Positions 1 to 11,500 are shown, counted from the first letter of the stretch. The stretch: DNA of 64,000 bases from Hymenopus coronatus (GCA_030762935.1 CM060881.1:101230001-101294000), one strand, 5' to 3'. Made by a program: numbers and translations. The notes: a model not told the origin generated them from the sequence alone.

Positions 1-778
1 CGGCATGCATGGGTCCTTAATGTTTCCAGATAGATCGCATCCGTCGTCGCACCTTTCCGTTATATATTTATTCCGTGAACTTTTTTGGTACATTTTATTA
101 TAGAACGTAGTCTTTATATATGGTTTTGTTCATATGTTTTAGCTTCATAGGACATTTTCAAGTAACTTTAACGCATTTAGTTAGAATGCTATATTCTCTT
201 TAAAAACTGAGTCCAAATTTTGTATCCACTAATTATTTATATCATCCTCAGAGTTGTGTGTAATTGGCGGGTATAAGAGAGAAACTTCGTTTCGTTTTTG
301 TTCTTTGTTGTGCAGTTGCATTTTCCACGTCAAGCGGGAAAATGGCTTACAGCAGGCAGATGAATAAGCTCTAAAATTGCGTTCTGAGAAATATAATTTT
401 GTCCCTAAGGATACCTTAATAAAGCAGAAAATTAAAAAAAGTTACATTAAAGGGGAGAGAGAAGTAAAAAGAGCAAACAATGCTGAGAATGGCAAAATGT
501 CAAGAAACATTGCTGTCAATTTTAGAAATTATATTAAAATAAAGTCCTTTGTCATCTTTTCGTAAGATTAAAATTTCAAGTAGATTAAAACTTCACATAC
601 AAACTCCTACTGTATATGACATACATATTCTACAGTTTACATCCACGCTTTGTCTCAGCTTTATTGTCTAAGCTAAATAAACACAAAACGTTTACAATAA
701 TCCAAAGAAACTGCTTCCTCCTATAAAGAAAACTCCTAAATTATTTATAATATAAGGTCCATTGTAGATTTGATTTAT
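1..778. other. anonymous AT-rich DNA
   Basis: I see no recognisable gene, RNA or repeat here. A 62-codon open frame at 377-565 is lysine/asparagine-rich, as expected from AT-rich noncoding sequence, and has no recognisable motif. Confidence 0.5.
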
Positions 779-2350
779 TCTACTATGTATAGTTGAGGGA
801 GTATTGTATTCCATCCAAAAATTCGATGATATATTTTGAGGACATCAGAAAACAAAGAAATGTGTCATTCACATGGCTTTCTCTAAATGTATTTAACTAA
901 TTATTGATGAAAAACTTATTCTTCTATCCGCCATGCTAATCGAGATAAACATTAACAGAAATGTTATCTTATTACTTGCTTCCTTGTAAGTAGGAGAAAA
1001 ATAACTTTTTGCATGACCAGGAGTTGACAAATTCCCGTATGCGAAAAGGTTCAATTATTTTAAAAGTGAAGTCAATAACAAGTAATATCTCGGAAATAGT
1101 CAATTATACAAAACAATTAAAATTACATAAAATGTGTATTTTAACTGGATCTACATTTTTTGTGCAGTAAGTTTTGTCTATCTGTTACAGTTTACCAGTT
1201 GCGTAAAATTTGGCAAAATTCATCTAGAATGAAAAGGTCTTTAGATGATTTTCCTAGAAAATACAAAATATACATTTTATTTGACATTTAAACATCTCTG
1301 ACATTCAAAATTGCAATAAAGATCGTTAGAGCCATTTTTAGAAAAACAGCAATTTATAACATTTTTCCATATATAGGATAGTTTGGTGTGGGGAGATTTT
1401 CTTGAAAATCTTCGTGTTGTATTCTTTGGAAGATGCTTTCTCGGATATTTTGGAAGTATCCTTGGAAGATACTTTCTTTTTAAAATGGAATCTGTATTGC
1501 ATGGAAAAATACTAAAAGTATTGTTAAAAAACCATTGTTTTGATTCATTTTAGGAATCGAATTTTGGGAAAATGTTATTCTTTTTATGAGGTAGGAGCTT
1601 TGTTTTGTTGTTTTTTTTTTACTCATCCACCACTCACAAACAAATCCACTTCACCCTTAAATTCCAAGTTTGGTATTTAATGATCTTTTAGTTTTTGAGC
1701 TATGCTGTCCACACACATACGGATGTTTTTCTAAAACAGGATTTTTTGGATTCAGAGGACCTTATAACTTATGTTTCGGGCGAAAACTTTTGGGTGCAAT
1801 ACAATACCTTCTCTACACCCTATGTACGTTGTACGTGTAGAGAAAGTAAAACATTGAAAATGTCCGTTTGTGTGTCTCTGAGCACCAAAGCTGAAAAAAA
1901 ACCATATATTCCGTTAAATACCAAACTGAATATTTAAAACCAGTATCTTCCAAGGATTCGATACAAGTATTTTCAGGAAAATCGCTCCACTCGAAATTAC
2001 TTTGATTTTCTCAATAATGCCTCTAACGATTTTTGTTAAAATACCATATGTTTTTAATATACTTATGAAAAATAAATATCTTAAATTTTCTGGGAGTAGC
2101 CTCTGAAGTCCTTATATTCAGGACAACTTGTGTATTAATGGTAAACCCTAAGAGATAGACAAATTTATACACAACAAATATAAATCTCGTCAAAACACAG
2201 AATTTATGTTGGATACTTTTTTTGTGGAGTTAACCATTTCCCAGATACTCCTTGTTATTGGTTTCAGTTGTTTCAAACCGACTCTTTTCAAATGAAATGT
2301 CGTTATTGTTTTTCTTACTGCTGTAAAGTAACAAAACAATCAGATAGCGA
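779..2350 (-). mobile_element. F1 copy split by a second F1 copy
   Basis: The outer copy is in F1-minus orientation. Its 3'-end segment lies at 779-850 (ACTATGTATAG followed by the GTATTGTATTCCATCC block). The rest resumes at about 1853 with the TGTCCGTTTGTGTGTCT microsatellite border and continues through the AAACCGTAAGAGATAGAC-like block to about 2350, where the 5' end is lost. Between the two parts sits a complete copy in the opposite orientation. Seen in sequence: the order of blocks on either side matches one continuous F1 copy. Inference: the inner copy inserted into the outer one at an A-rich spot near the microsatellite. Confidence 0.65.
857..1850 (+). mobile_element. F1 copy, complete, nested in another F1
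   Basis: This copy runs from ATGTGTCATTCACATGGC to GTAGAGAAAGTAAAA. It is longer than other copies (about 0.99 kb) because the 'ttggaagatacttt' block near 1420-1480 is locally repeated and a stretch around 1490-1620 is extra. A palindrome-like CCTATGTACGTTGTACGTG precedes the 3' end. The 80-codon open frame at 1695-1937 is part of the element and not a gene. Confidence 0.7.
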
Positions 2351-2382
2351 CCGATAAGAGTGAAGTAGTTTTTATAGTGTTA

Positions 2383-2568
2383 AACGTCCGCTTTAACTAC
2401 TTGTGGCACCGCAGGCGATGCCACTAATGATGCTTGGTTGGAGATGGAGCACCCGTGGAAGCGATGGCGGGGGAAACCGGAGAACCCGGAAAATACCCGC
2501 CCTGCACCTCTTTGTCCACCACAAAGCTCGCGTGCGGGCACTTGGGTTAGAACCAGGGCCGTCTAGGT
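2383..2568 (-). mobile_element. SINE-B body fragment
   Basis: On the minus strand this shows the family signature TTTGTGGTGGACAAAG, then GCGGGTATTTTCCGGGTTCTC and CCCGCCATCGCTTCCA. The same blocks occur at 31480-31688 and, in more diverged form, at 13882 and 50356. The tRNA-like head at the right end (about 2540-2568) is degraded. GC content is visibly higher than in the flanks. Confidence 0.6.
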
Positions 2569-2740
2569 GAGAATAGATAGAGAAAGATAGTCACAGCCAT
2601 GAGGTTGTAAATGGGAGGACGTAGCTACTTGGGGTGGTGAATGGTAACAGATGGTAGAGCAAAGCAGCAACTAAACTTAAATGAAGCTAATGTATTGAGA
2701 AGTATTGTTATTTCTTAGTTGCGAATGTTTGATTTAAAAA

Positions 2741-3646
2741 TCTGATATGTTCCATTTACATGACTTTCTCTACATCTCTGCAAGAAATTCTTGTTAAAAA
2801 GCTTATGCTTCTGTTTACTTCATGCTAATCGCGAAAAAAATTAGCAGAAATAGTCTTATTACTTGCTTCCTTGTAAGAAGAAGCGAAATAAGGCCGTATC
2901 ACAGGTTAAAGTGATAGTCAAAAGCTGGTTCCTATGAGAAGTTTATCTGAAGTTTGTATGGACAGAAGTTGACAAATCCCTATATGAAAAAAGTATGTTT
3001 TTCAAAGCTGAAACCAATACCAACGAATATCTCAAAAACGATCAACTCTACGAAAAAAATGTATGCGACAAAAATCATGTGTTTTAATGTGCTCAACATT
3101 TTTTGTGTGGTAAGTTTTTGTCCACTTCTTACGGTTTAGTAGTTATGCAAAATTTCGTAAAATTCGTCCAGTAGTCTTCAGAGGCCATTCCCAGAAAATT
3201 CAAGATATGCATTTTATTTGCGAGGTAAATATCTTTAATATACGATATTTTAATCAAAATCGTTAGAGCCATTTTTTTAGAAAATCAAAATTTTTGAAAA
3301 ACGTTCCATGTAAAGGGTAGTTGGGGGTGGGGGGATTTTCTTGAAAATCTACGTCTCGCATCCTTAGAAGATACCAATCCCAAATACCAAGTTTGGTTTT
3401 TAACGGACTTTTCGTTTTTGAGCTATGCTGCCCACAGACACATACACAGACACACACATACACACACACATACACAGACACACACAAACAGACAGACACA
3501 TACAAGGGCATTTTTCTAAAAATACTTTTCTGGATTCAGGGATCTCAAAACATGTATTTCCGGTGAAAACTCGGTATCGAATTTTTGGGTGCATTACAAT
3601 ACCCTCTCTATACACTATGTACATAGTACTATAGAGAAAGTAAAAA
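2741..3646 (+). mobile_element. F1 element, near-complete reference copy
   Basis: This 906-bp copy shows all the family features in order. The 5' end is TCTGATATGTTCCATTTACATG followed by ACTTTCTCTA. A block GCTTATGCTTCTGTTTACTTCATGCTAAT follows, then TTACTTGCTTCCTTGTAAG, a TCTTACGGTTTAG block and an AATCGTTAGAGCC block. A guanine run and GAAAATCTACGTCTCGCATCC lie near 3330-3360. A CA-rich microsatellite occupies 3431-3500. A palindrome ACTATGTACATAGT lies at 3613-3627 and the 3' end is ATAGAGAAAGTAAAAAA. The inverted ACTTTCTCTA at both ends plus the 3' palindrome and internal microsatellite suggest a non-autonomous DNA element of DINE-1/Helentron type. No protein capacity is seen. Confidence 0.75.
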
Positions 3647-3682
3647 AGTAGGGTGATATAATCTATTTCATTATCCCTGGCT

Positions 3683-3779
3683 TTATTATTATATTATCAT
3701 CATTATCATCATCATCATCATCATCATCATCTCCTCACCATCCTCATCATCTTCTTTATCATTATTATCATTATTATCA

Positions 3780-3830
<51 letters not shown>
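3683..3830. repeat. (ATT)n/(ATC)n microsatellite
   Basis: About 150 bp of ATT and ATC trinucleotides. The left part mixes ATC and CTC variants and the right 50 bp are almost pure ATT. Open frames of poly-Asn, poly-Ile and poly-Met in this stretch are artefacts of the repeat. Confidence 0.9.
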
Positions 3831-3831
<1 letters not shown>

Positions 3832-4655
3832 GAAGGGGCCAGTAACACAAGTTCTTAGCTTGAAGAAATGTGTCATGGCAAGCAGAGGGAAGTCCCCGGA
3901 GCGCCGCGCCGAGATGAGGACAGAAGAGCAAAGATTAAAAGACGAACGACCGACAAATTGGATATGCACCTCTTTATATAGCTTTAAGACAACCCAAGAA
4001 GTGTTTTCCAATATGGCGATCGCTATTCCAAATATGGGGTTGACTAGCGTCCAGTTTAAAATTGCAACAGTAATCAAAATAGGGTATTCAAAATGTTCTA
4101 GAACATTCCATATGACCGTGCACTTCTGCACGTAGACCTGTTGCATTTGATGTCATCAGGAGGGGTTAGCTACTTCCATCCTCTTATTTACATGGGTTAA
4201 CAACGTTTCTGTGCTTCTAAGAAGATATAACATGAAGTTCCGACTAAATTCAGAGTGTCAAAAAGTAACCAATGAAATATTAATAGATTAATATATGTTA
4301 AAGCTCTCGCCAATGATACCCACGACAGTATGTGAATGTAACACAACCAATTTTTTTAAATATCACTAAAGCAATATTTAAGTATGTTTTCAAAATCACA
4401 TGAATAAAATTAAAGGCATTAGTATTTGTGAGCCTATTGAGATAACATTTAAATAAACTTAGGAATGAAAAAAATGAAATGTGAAAAATCCATTTAATGC
4501 TGCCTTATTAACAGCAAATTCATCATTATTATCAACTTGTAATCTTCATTCATTTAAAGAAAATTTTAATTTAGTAGAATTACCTTTTTTTAAAATTACA
4601 TTAGTTTAAGTAAATTGTTAAGCTAACAGGAAGAGTAGGGCTAGGAATCTAAATG
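3831..4655. other. unassigned DNA, no gene recognised
   Basis: A short GC-richer patch at 3890-3960 (GGAGCGCCGCGCCGAG) is followed by AT-rich sequence. Open frames of 101 and 139 codons at 3830-4146 overlap on opposite strands and start in or run into the microsatellite, so neither is supported. Confidence 0.45.
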
Positions 4656-4765
4656 ATGGTTTCCTACAGACTGTTAGGCTAAAATGCAGATTATCAGTAT
4701 TGTTAATTAAGAACAGTGAAATGAATATTACATAAATATTTGCATCATTTGCGGACTTATAATTT
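4656..4765 (+). repeat. left part of repeat G (split copy)
   Basis: The block CTGTTAGGCTAAAATGCAGA...TTAAGAACAGTGAAATGA resembles 26038-26100 (CTGTTAGTCCTGTAAGTGCAGA...TTGAGAACAGTGGAATGA). In the copy at 26 kb this block is directly joined to sequence that here lies at 6155-6500, so this copy appears to be split by an insertion. Confidence 0.45.
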
Positions 4766-6155
4766 TACTCCTTTCTTAACATTTATTGTACTTAGGTTAC
4801 ATTAGCAATTATTTACATTATATCCAGTTACTTATATTACAGCAAATATGCTACAAAACTTGGCCGTCAGGAGTACGGTTCATCTCTCCGTCAGGTACTG
4901 TACATTTGACTGGTAGTGGCACGGCTTGTCACCCAGTTACACATGCGAGGACGTCAAATAAAATCTCAAATCACATTAACAATTATCAAAATAAACGAAA
5001 AACACACTTTATCACAGCAGATGTTGGAAATTTCTGGACATAAGCAACCTTGTATGGTTTGAGTTTTAAAAGTTTTGTTGCTTTCCATGCTGAACTTTCG
5101 AAAAAGCAGTTTCTCGTGCAATACGCATAAGATATTTTCGATATTACCGTTCTAACCTTTTTCCGACTTCGTTTAATTTATACTCCATAAGCATACACCC
5201 GTTTACCTTTCTTTTCTTATCACTGTCTTCCTGAATTTATTTACAAGCACTCGGAACACGCACCCAGGATATTTAGTTTCAACCCTACGAGATGACGTAA
5301 GCATATACGTATCGTACATCAACATTTTTTGAAAGAACTTCAAGCTAAACTAAACATTTCTAAACATTCATTATGTTATTCACGTGTGAGCTGGACTAGA
5401 ACAGAAGTAAGATTGACGCACGTGTTACAAGAGAACGGATATGGGTTGCGCATGCAGGGAAATGCAGTGGTCACACAGGCCGTTTCCTGACGGCCAAGTT
5501 TTGTATCAAACATACTGTAGATCTCTTATCCTAATGTACAGAGGCTTGTGTACCGCTAAGGTATTATATCTGCATAGCACCCTGGCTGTTAGCGAGTCTA
5601 GCCTTTGGTTTTTGCTCTCTATTCCATCCCAATATCTGTGTTTTCTCTCTTGTGCTCTTTCTATCTTTTTACTATCCAATTTTCTTTTATCTATCCCAAA
5701 TATTACTCTATTTCTTTAATTCTTGTCTTTCCCTTGACATTCAGCATTTTCATTGCTACCATCTCTCCTGGCATACTATCCCATTTGTGTCCCCAGATGT
5801 CTTTCCTCCAATTTCTTACCTCTTTACATTCTGTTAACGGTGAACAATACTTTCTTCCGGTTTAAAATACGTTCCAGTTCATTGCCTCTCACTCCTTTCA
5901 AAATTAATGTTCCTGTTCTCATTCAAGCTACTTCTCCACTCTCTTATTTATTGTTTATATCTACTTATAACCTCTCGGTCCTATTCTTTCTTTATTTTTC
6001 TGTATGAACAAAATACTTTTTATTTTATAATTGACCCCAAATTTCCTGTTTATTTCTGTGTTCTATCCTCTTTCTCATTGACTTTTGAACGTCAGAAACC
6101 TTTTTCGTTTTCCTCTTCCTTCATCCATATGTATATCGTTTTAATTATTAAGAGT
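4766..6155. mobile_element. candidate insertion splitting repeat G; unidentified
   Basis: This 1.4-kb stretch is absent from the corresponding place in the 26-kb copy of repeat G. It has no recognisable termini. Its right half (5560-6130) is strikingly pyrimidine-rich on the plus strand. Read on the minus strand it gives broken coding-like pieces such as GHKWDSMPGEMVAMKMLNVK and LILKGVRGNELERILNRKK, interrupted by stops. I do not recognise a family. It could be a decayed retroelement or simple pyrimidine-biased DNA. Confidence 0.3.
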
Positions 6156-6505
6156 AGTTTGTTTTCAGATTAGTTAGTACCTCCAAATAGGCGTGGAACA
6201 CAAAAGCCATATGTGTTTATTTTCCCAGATATGGTGGGTGGAAGGCGAAACGTTGAGTGAACAGGTCTCGCGTTAACGAATGTTCTGTCGGAACTGATTT
6301 CGAATGCCTAATGCAAGGCCAATTATCCCATACTACCCAGGCCAGCAGGACACATATTGATGTGTTAAACCATAGGAGCAAAACAGATAGTCTATAGTCT
6401 ATTGTGATAGGTGTTTTTCATTTCGCAAAACACTTAAGACTATGCAAAAAAAAAAAAAAAAAAAAAAAAACATCATATAGTCACTTAGGTGATTTATTTC
6501 TGAAA
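6156..6505 (+). repeat. right part of repeat G
   Basis: This shares an ordered set of blocks with 26155-26415, including GTGTTTATTTTCCCAGATATGG, TGCAAGGCCAAT, GATAGTCTATA, TTCATTTCG and ACTTA...CATGCAAAA. Where the other copy has five adenines, this copy has a run of about 25 (6446-6470), a clear A-tract expansion. Confidence 0.6.
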
Positions 6506-6829
6506 AAAAAACTGATCATAAAGAGTTAATGACAGTAAAACAATGTCTTAAAGCATGAGAGAGATGTGTAGTGGCATGATATCATTTCCAGCACCGTCTA
6601 AGATGGGGGCATATGGTTAATCAGTGGGCTTGAATTTAAAGGGCTATGAAAATCCAACGCCACTGGTAAACGGGTGTTTCCTTGGGCAAAGAAAACTTCC
6701 ATTAGTGCGATGTTGCATACAGACGGGTGTTCTTTCTTAAACAAAGTGTTTCTATCGGAGAAGAATTGGCATCCAATAAGAAGAACAGTAAATTAAATTT
6801 TTCCACACACAAGCCGAGTGTACGACACA
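6506..6829. other. unassigned DNA
   Basis: No gene or recognised repeat. Includes GGCATGATATCATTTCC-type sequence near 6575, not matched elsewhere in the window. Confidence 0.4.
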
Positions 6830-6936
6830 GGTTGGATAATTAGAATCAGATTGAAACATTAAAAACCATAGCCAGGATGGGAACCACGGATTTTTCGCTC
6901 TGACTCTGTCAAACTTGTATCCTACAGAGCCTGTTA
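6830..6936 (-). mobile_element. tRNA-like SINE head fragment
   Basis: On the minus strand, CAGGCTCTGTAGGATACAAG is followed by a B-box-like GTGGTTCCCATCCTGGCTATGG. The latter part resembles the SINE-F junction CCTGGCTATGG seen at 13700-14170, and the whole aligns with 12045-12118. Degraded; a functional tRNA is excluded by the poor B box. Confidence 0.35.
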
Positions 6937-8979
6937 AAAAAAAAAGAACAATTAATTAACATTAATTTACCTAATAATTGGTTAAAAGTACTTATGGCAT
7001 TTAAAATCACCTTGTGGTTTACCAGAAAACATGCGTACATCTACGATTGCCATACATATCTGCATTATATTATTACTATTTACATGATCAATGCATCTCG
7101 AACTCGTTAATCGAATAAGAAAAGTGTAAATATTCGTAAGGATTGTATATATTTAATTAGAACAGCGGTTAAAAACATGCATATCAATATAGCGAGGCAT
7201 AGTGCTTTTACTTGGAGACCAGTTCATGAAAAAGATGGAAAATAACGATTATTCTGGTTTTGAATAATGTATTCAGTTTCTTCCTTAGTCATTTGAAAAT
7301 GTCTATAAAGGATTTAAAGGCAGCTGAGATGTGATGCATCGTTACGAATTGTCGATGAAAGCAGCGCCTGTGAAGTAACGGTAAAACCATTTTAAGCTCA
7401 ATTTCCTGCAGAATTCCACTTGAGGCACTTTCGTCGAGCACCATCTGCAGCATATAATGAGTAGCCGCTTGTTTATACCAGATTACCTAAAACCTATTGT
7501 GTCTCTTTTTAAAGCAATGTGAATTATTTTCATATGGAGCCGTGGATAAAATAATTGAGTATGCAAGAAGTATCTATAAATTACATTCTTGAATAGCATA
7601 CATTGGTACCCAACCATCTCATAAAGAATAGGCTTAAAACTTATGCATATATTTGACTTTTACATGAAATTTCCGTGTTGCAAAAATGTTAAGCAACATG
7701 CCTTTCTTTCGTTAATAGCTGTCAATCTAATCTGCTCGTTTGCCTTATCTCTACCACCGCAAAAGTCATATGTCTTTAAATAATAATAATAATAATAATA
7801 ATAACAACAACATAATAATATTAATAAAATGATACTTTTCAAGTTACTCGTTTTATGGGAAATTTATCAGTGTGTATATCTCTAAATTCAGCATGTTAAG
7901 GTAAAATAAATGTTTTACTTAAACTAGACCAATTTAAAGTAAAATAACTATAACATTAAAATTATTGCAATGAATTTAAACGTCTTTAAACGAAAAAGAA
8001 CAACAAGAATGATTATTATTATTATTATTATTAAAAGCAAAGGCCACCTCATACTTACCATATTTTTTGAGTGGTATCCAGCCTTTGTTATTTTTTTTAT
8101 TTCATAAACCACCCCTTTTCTTAGTGCGATGCAACATTTGAGTTACTTATATTATGATTTGTTGCCCTATGGCACTAACCCCCATTATCACTTATTGGAG
8201 CCCTTTCCAGGTTATTACAAATTGAAGCATTAGTCTTTGAGCGGTGAGCCGTATCATTTGACCCTGCTGGAACCCTCAGCTATTGAGTTGTCGGCCATAA
8301 TGGATGTCATCACCCTTTAGGGTGTTTAGATAAAATGACGACATTGTCGATTTCTTAAATATATAATTTAATACTTTTTAAACGCTTGTGAATCATTTGG
8401 GACCAACATTGTTCAAGTTCCGCATTTTCTAAAGAACAGCAACATGTGTAAATCATCAGTGCGCCACTTATTACACTACTTCTCCTTTTTCTACGTATTG
8501 GGCCTCAATTTTACATTTCAGCGCATGCCATTTATTCCTTCCTTTTAGTTTTGCTTTGATTTATTTGCAAATTTGCACATATAGTCTCAAATTTACTATC
8601 TGGACATTTAAAATGTGTTTTTTATTGTGTTATTCATTGCCTCTAAATAATTAATTCATACTGAAACAACACAGAGAATGTTAACACCAGCAAGTTAATG
8701 TAAATATTTTTCTCCACATCTAATAACGTCAATTAAAATCACATCCTTACATTTACCTGTACTATATACAATATTATCAGAAAATATCACAATCATACTT
8801 CTCTGACAAATGTGATGCAAAAGCTAGGTTTTGAAAATTAGTATTTTTTCAATAGTTACTTAACTGCATTATATGTCATTTAACTGTATTACATAACTAA
8901 CTTTTGACTGGAGTTTTAGTTTTTTGAATGTCAATTTCTTTTGTTTTCTCGTATTAAGCATTCCAGGTCTCGGGTGAAT
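6937..8979. other. long anonymous AT-rich stretch
   Basis: About 2 kb without a recognised gene. It contains an ATA/AAC microsatellite at 7778-7812 and an (ATT)n run at 8010-8033. A less AT-rich patch (8160-8330, e.g. GACCCTGCTGGAACCCTCAGC) has no coding frame I recognise. Confidence 0.5.
7778..7812. repeat. (ATA)n/(ACA)n microsatellite
   Basis: A run of ATA units passing into ACA units (AATAATAATAACAACAACA). Confidence 0.8.
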
Positions 8980-9806
8980 AACTTTAAAGTCATGCCTTTC
9001 TCTAGCTACTCTACAAACTTCTTACAAAATATTCTTCTTCTTTCTAAACAATACTAATCGAGATAAACATTAACAGAACGACCTTATTACTTAGTTCCTT
9101 ATAAGTAGAAGGGAACTAAGGGAATACGCTAGGGTAAAGTGATAGTCAAATGTTTTAAAAGCTCTCGTTAGGCGAGTGTCATTTCAAATCGCTTTGTTGC
9201 TTGGCGAAGAGTAGAACAAAATAAAAGCCAATAACAAGAGATATCTAGAAAACGGTTACCTCCACAATAAAAACGAAAAGGACATACATTGTGTGTTTTG
9301 ACGAGATCTACATTTTTTCTGTAGTAAGCTTTAGTTTATTTCTTACGGTTTAGCAGTTAAGTAAAATTCTTCAGAGGCTATTTCTAGAAAATTCTAGATA
9401 TACATTTTATTTGGGATGTAAATATGTTTAATATGCGGTATTTTAATTAAAATCGTTAGAGCCATTTTTGAGCGAATCAAATTTTTCGAGAATTTTTCCC
9501 TGTAAACGGTAGTCTGTGGTGGGGGATTTTCTTGAAAATCTGTGTCGCATCCATGTAAGATACTAAACCTAAATGCCAAGAATGGTATTTAACACTATTT
9601 TCCTTTTTGAGCTATACTGTCCAGACACACAGACACACACACACACACACATACTGACGTTTCTTGAAAATCCTTTTGTTTTGGATTCAGGGGGTTCTAA
9701 AGCATGCATTTCCGGTGAAATTTCGGTATCGATTTTTTGGGTGGAATATAATACCTTCTCTATCCACTATATACATTATACATACGGGGCTAGAGAAACT
9801 AAAAAA
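8980..9806 (+). mobile_element. F1 copy, 5' end eroded
   Basis: The first bases are diverged (AGTCATGCCTTTCTCTAGC instead of CACATGACTTTCTCTAT). All following blocks are present, including AATCGTTAGAGCC near 9450 and the CA run at 9624-9651. The 3' palindrome is damaged (ACTATATACATTATACATA) and the copy ends CTAGAGAAACTAAAAAA. Confidence 0.65.
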
Positions 9807-10218
9807 TGTTAGAAGATTCATTCTTAGCGTCCCATTTTCTGTCTGATGGCCACCTGTGAAACCAAATGAGTTCTCTGTGAGCTCCAGTAGGGTCCCCACT
9901 TGAACGTTATTCTTACAGTGACTTTTCAAATAACAGTTGCAGTTTTCAGCCAAATGAGGTTGTCAAAGATTTAGCGAAAAACGCGTCTCTCTGAAATCTT
10001 AGTTCTGCTGGGTCTACAAACAAATTTCATTCCGTTGAATTGCTGATGTAGAGAATTGACGCTGATCCTGTCTGTATTAGACCACTAGGCCCTGCAATGC
10101 TTCCTTCATGATATTTAAATCAACGTTACTGCCATCGATATTCTCGTGATTCTCTAAAGTGGCACAATCTTTATTGGTGCCATACATTGTATTTCTGACC
10201 TCAAATAAGTAAAAACAA
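9807..10218. other. unassigned spacer between F1 copies
   Basis: Sequence of more balanced base composition (e.g. CCACCTGTGAAACCAAATGAG) with no recognised gene or repeat. Confidence 0.4.
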
Positions 10219-11126
10219 TCTGATGTGTTCCATTCACATGGCTTTCTCTATATCTCTGCAACAAATTATTGTTAAAAAGCTCTTACTTCTATTTACTTCA
10301 TGCTAATCGAGAAACAATTAGCACAAATAGTCTTATTACTTGATTCCTTATGAGCAGAAGCGAAATAAGGGAGTACCATTGGTTAAAGTCATAGTCAAAA
10401 GCTGGTTGCTATGTGACTGAAGTTCCTTTGTATGGATAGGAGTTGACAAATTTCTGTATGAGAAAAGTGTTTTTCATAGCTGAAAAAAAAAAACAAGAGA
10501 TATCTTAAAAACGAACAACTCCACGAAAAAAATATATTTGTAACATAAATTGTGTGTTTTAATGTGTTCTACATTTTAAGTTTGGTAAGTTTTTGTCCAT
10601 CTCTTACGGTTTAGCAGTTATGCAAAAATCCGTAAAATTTATCCAGAATAAAGTAGTTTTCAGAGGCTGTTCCCAGAAAATTCAAGATATACATTTTATT
10701 TGTCAAGTAAATATATTAAATTTACGAGATTTCAATCAAAATCGTTAGAGCCATTTTTAAGAAAATCAAAATTTCCAAAATTTTTTCCATGTAAAGGGTA
10801 GTTTGGGGTGGGGTAATTTTCTTGAAAATCTTCGTGTCGCATCCTTGGAAGATACCAAACTTAAATACCAAGTTTGGTTTTTAATAGTGTTTTCATTTTT
10901 GACTTATGCTGCCCAAAGAACACATACACACAGACACAGACACACACACAGACAGACAGACAGACAGTCACACACACATATGGCCATTTTTCTAAAAATG
11001 CTATTTTTGGAATCAAGGGGTCTCAAAATATATATTTCCGGTGAAATCTCGGTATCGTATTTTTTGGTGCAATGCAATACCTTCTCTATACAATATCTGC
11101 ATAGTACGAATAGAGAAAGTAAAAAA
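10219..11126 (+). mobile_element. F1 copy, near-complete
   Basis: This copy has a clean 5' end (TCTGATGTGTTCCATTCACATG) and 3' end (ATAGAGAAAGTAAAAAA). The microsatellite at 10920-10980 mixes CACA with repeated GACA units. Its 3' end lies one or two bases from the foldback element that begins at 11128. Confidence 0.7.
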
Positions 11127-11127
11127 T

Positions 11128-11500
11128 CATATAAACATGGATCTGAAAATCATTTATTTCAGAGTTACACCACAAAATCGAAAGTTACACAAATTGCTCG
11201 AAGTAGTTTCCCCTTGCTTCGATGCATGCAGTAAGCCGGCGTTCCAAGCTCTGATGTACTCTGTTGTTGAGAGAGGACCTCTGTTGATGGTATCTTATTC
11301 ACGGATGAGGTTGGTTTTACTAGCGACAGCATCTTCAATTTTCATAACACTCATAAGTGGGCATTTGAAGATCCTAATGAAGTACGACAGGACTTACTGC
11401 ATGCATCGAAGCAAGAGGAAGTCACTTCGAGCAACATTTTTAACTTTCGATTTTGTGTTGTAACGCTGAAATAAATGATTTTCAAACCCATGTTCTTATG
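11128..11500. mobile_element. foldback (long inverted repeat) element
   Basis: The left arm (about 11128-11235, CATATAAACATGG ... TTCGATGCATGCAGTAAG) and the right arm (about 11392-11500, CTTACTGCATGCATCGAA ... CCCATGTTCTTATG) are inverted copies of each other, roughly 85-90% identical by eye. They enclose a central segment of about 155 bp. Such long inverted arms around a short centre are typical of foldback/MITE-type non-autonomous DNA elements. Both arms translate to related peptides (CFDACSK), but these come from the same DNA and are not evidence of a gene. Confidence 0.65.

Noticed and set aside
1695..1937. Recurrent peptide similar in many F1 copies (DSGDPKTYISGEISVSNF type)
   Set aside because: The similarity follows from DNA homology between copies. 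Other frames at the same place are equally open and also recur (e.g. FPVKxRYRIFG), and there is no start or stop consistent between copies, so it is not evidence of a protein.
3727..4146. 139-codon minus-strand frame with an isoleucine tail
   Set aside because: The last third is the ATT microsatellite, and an opposing frame overlaps the rest. No motif is present.
5441..6173. Series of hydrophobic plus-strand frames resembling membrane proteins
   Set aside because: The region is T/C-rich, so four overlapping frames are open and full of Phe/Ser/Leu. No frame has a conserved motif.
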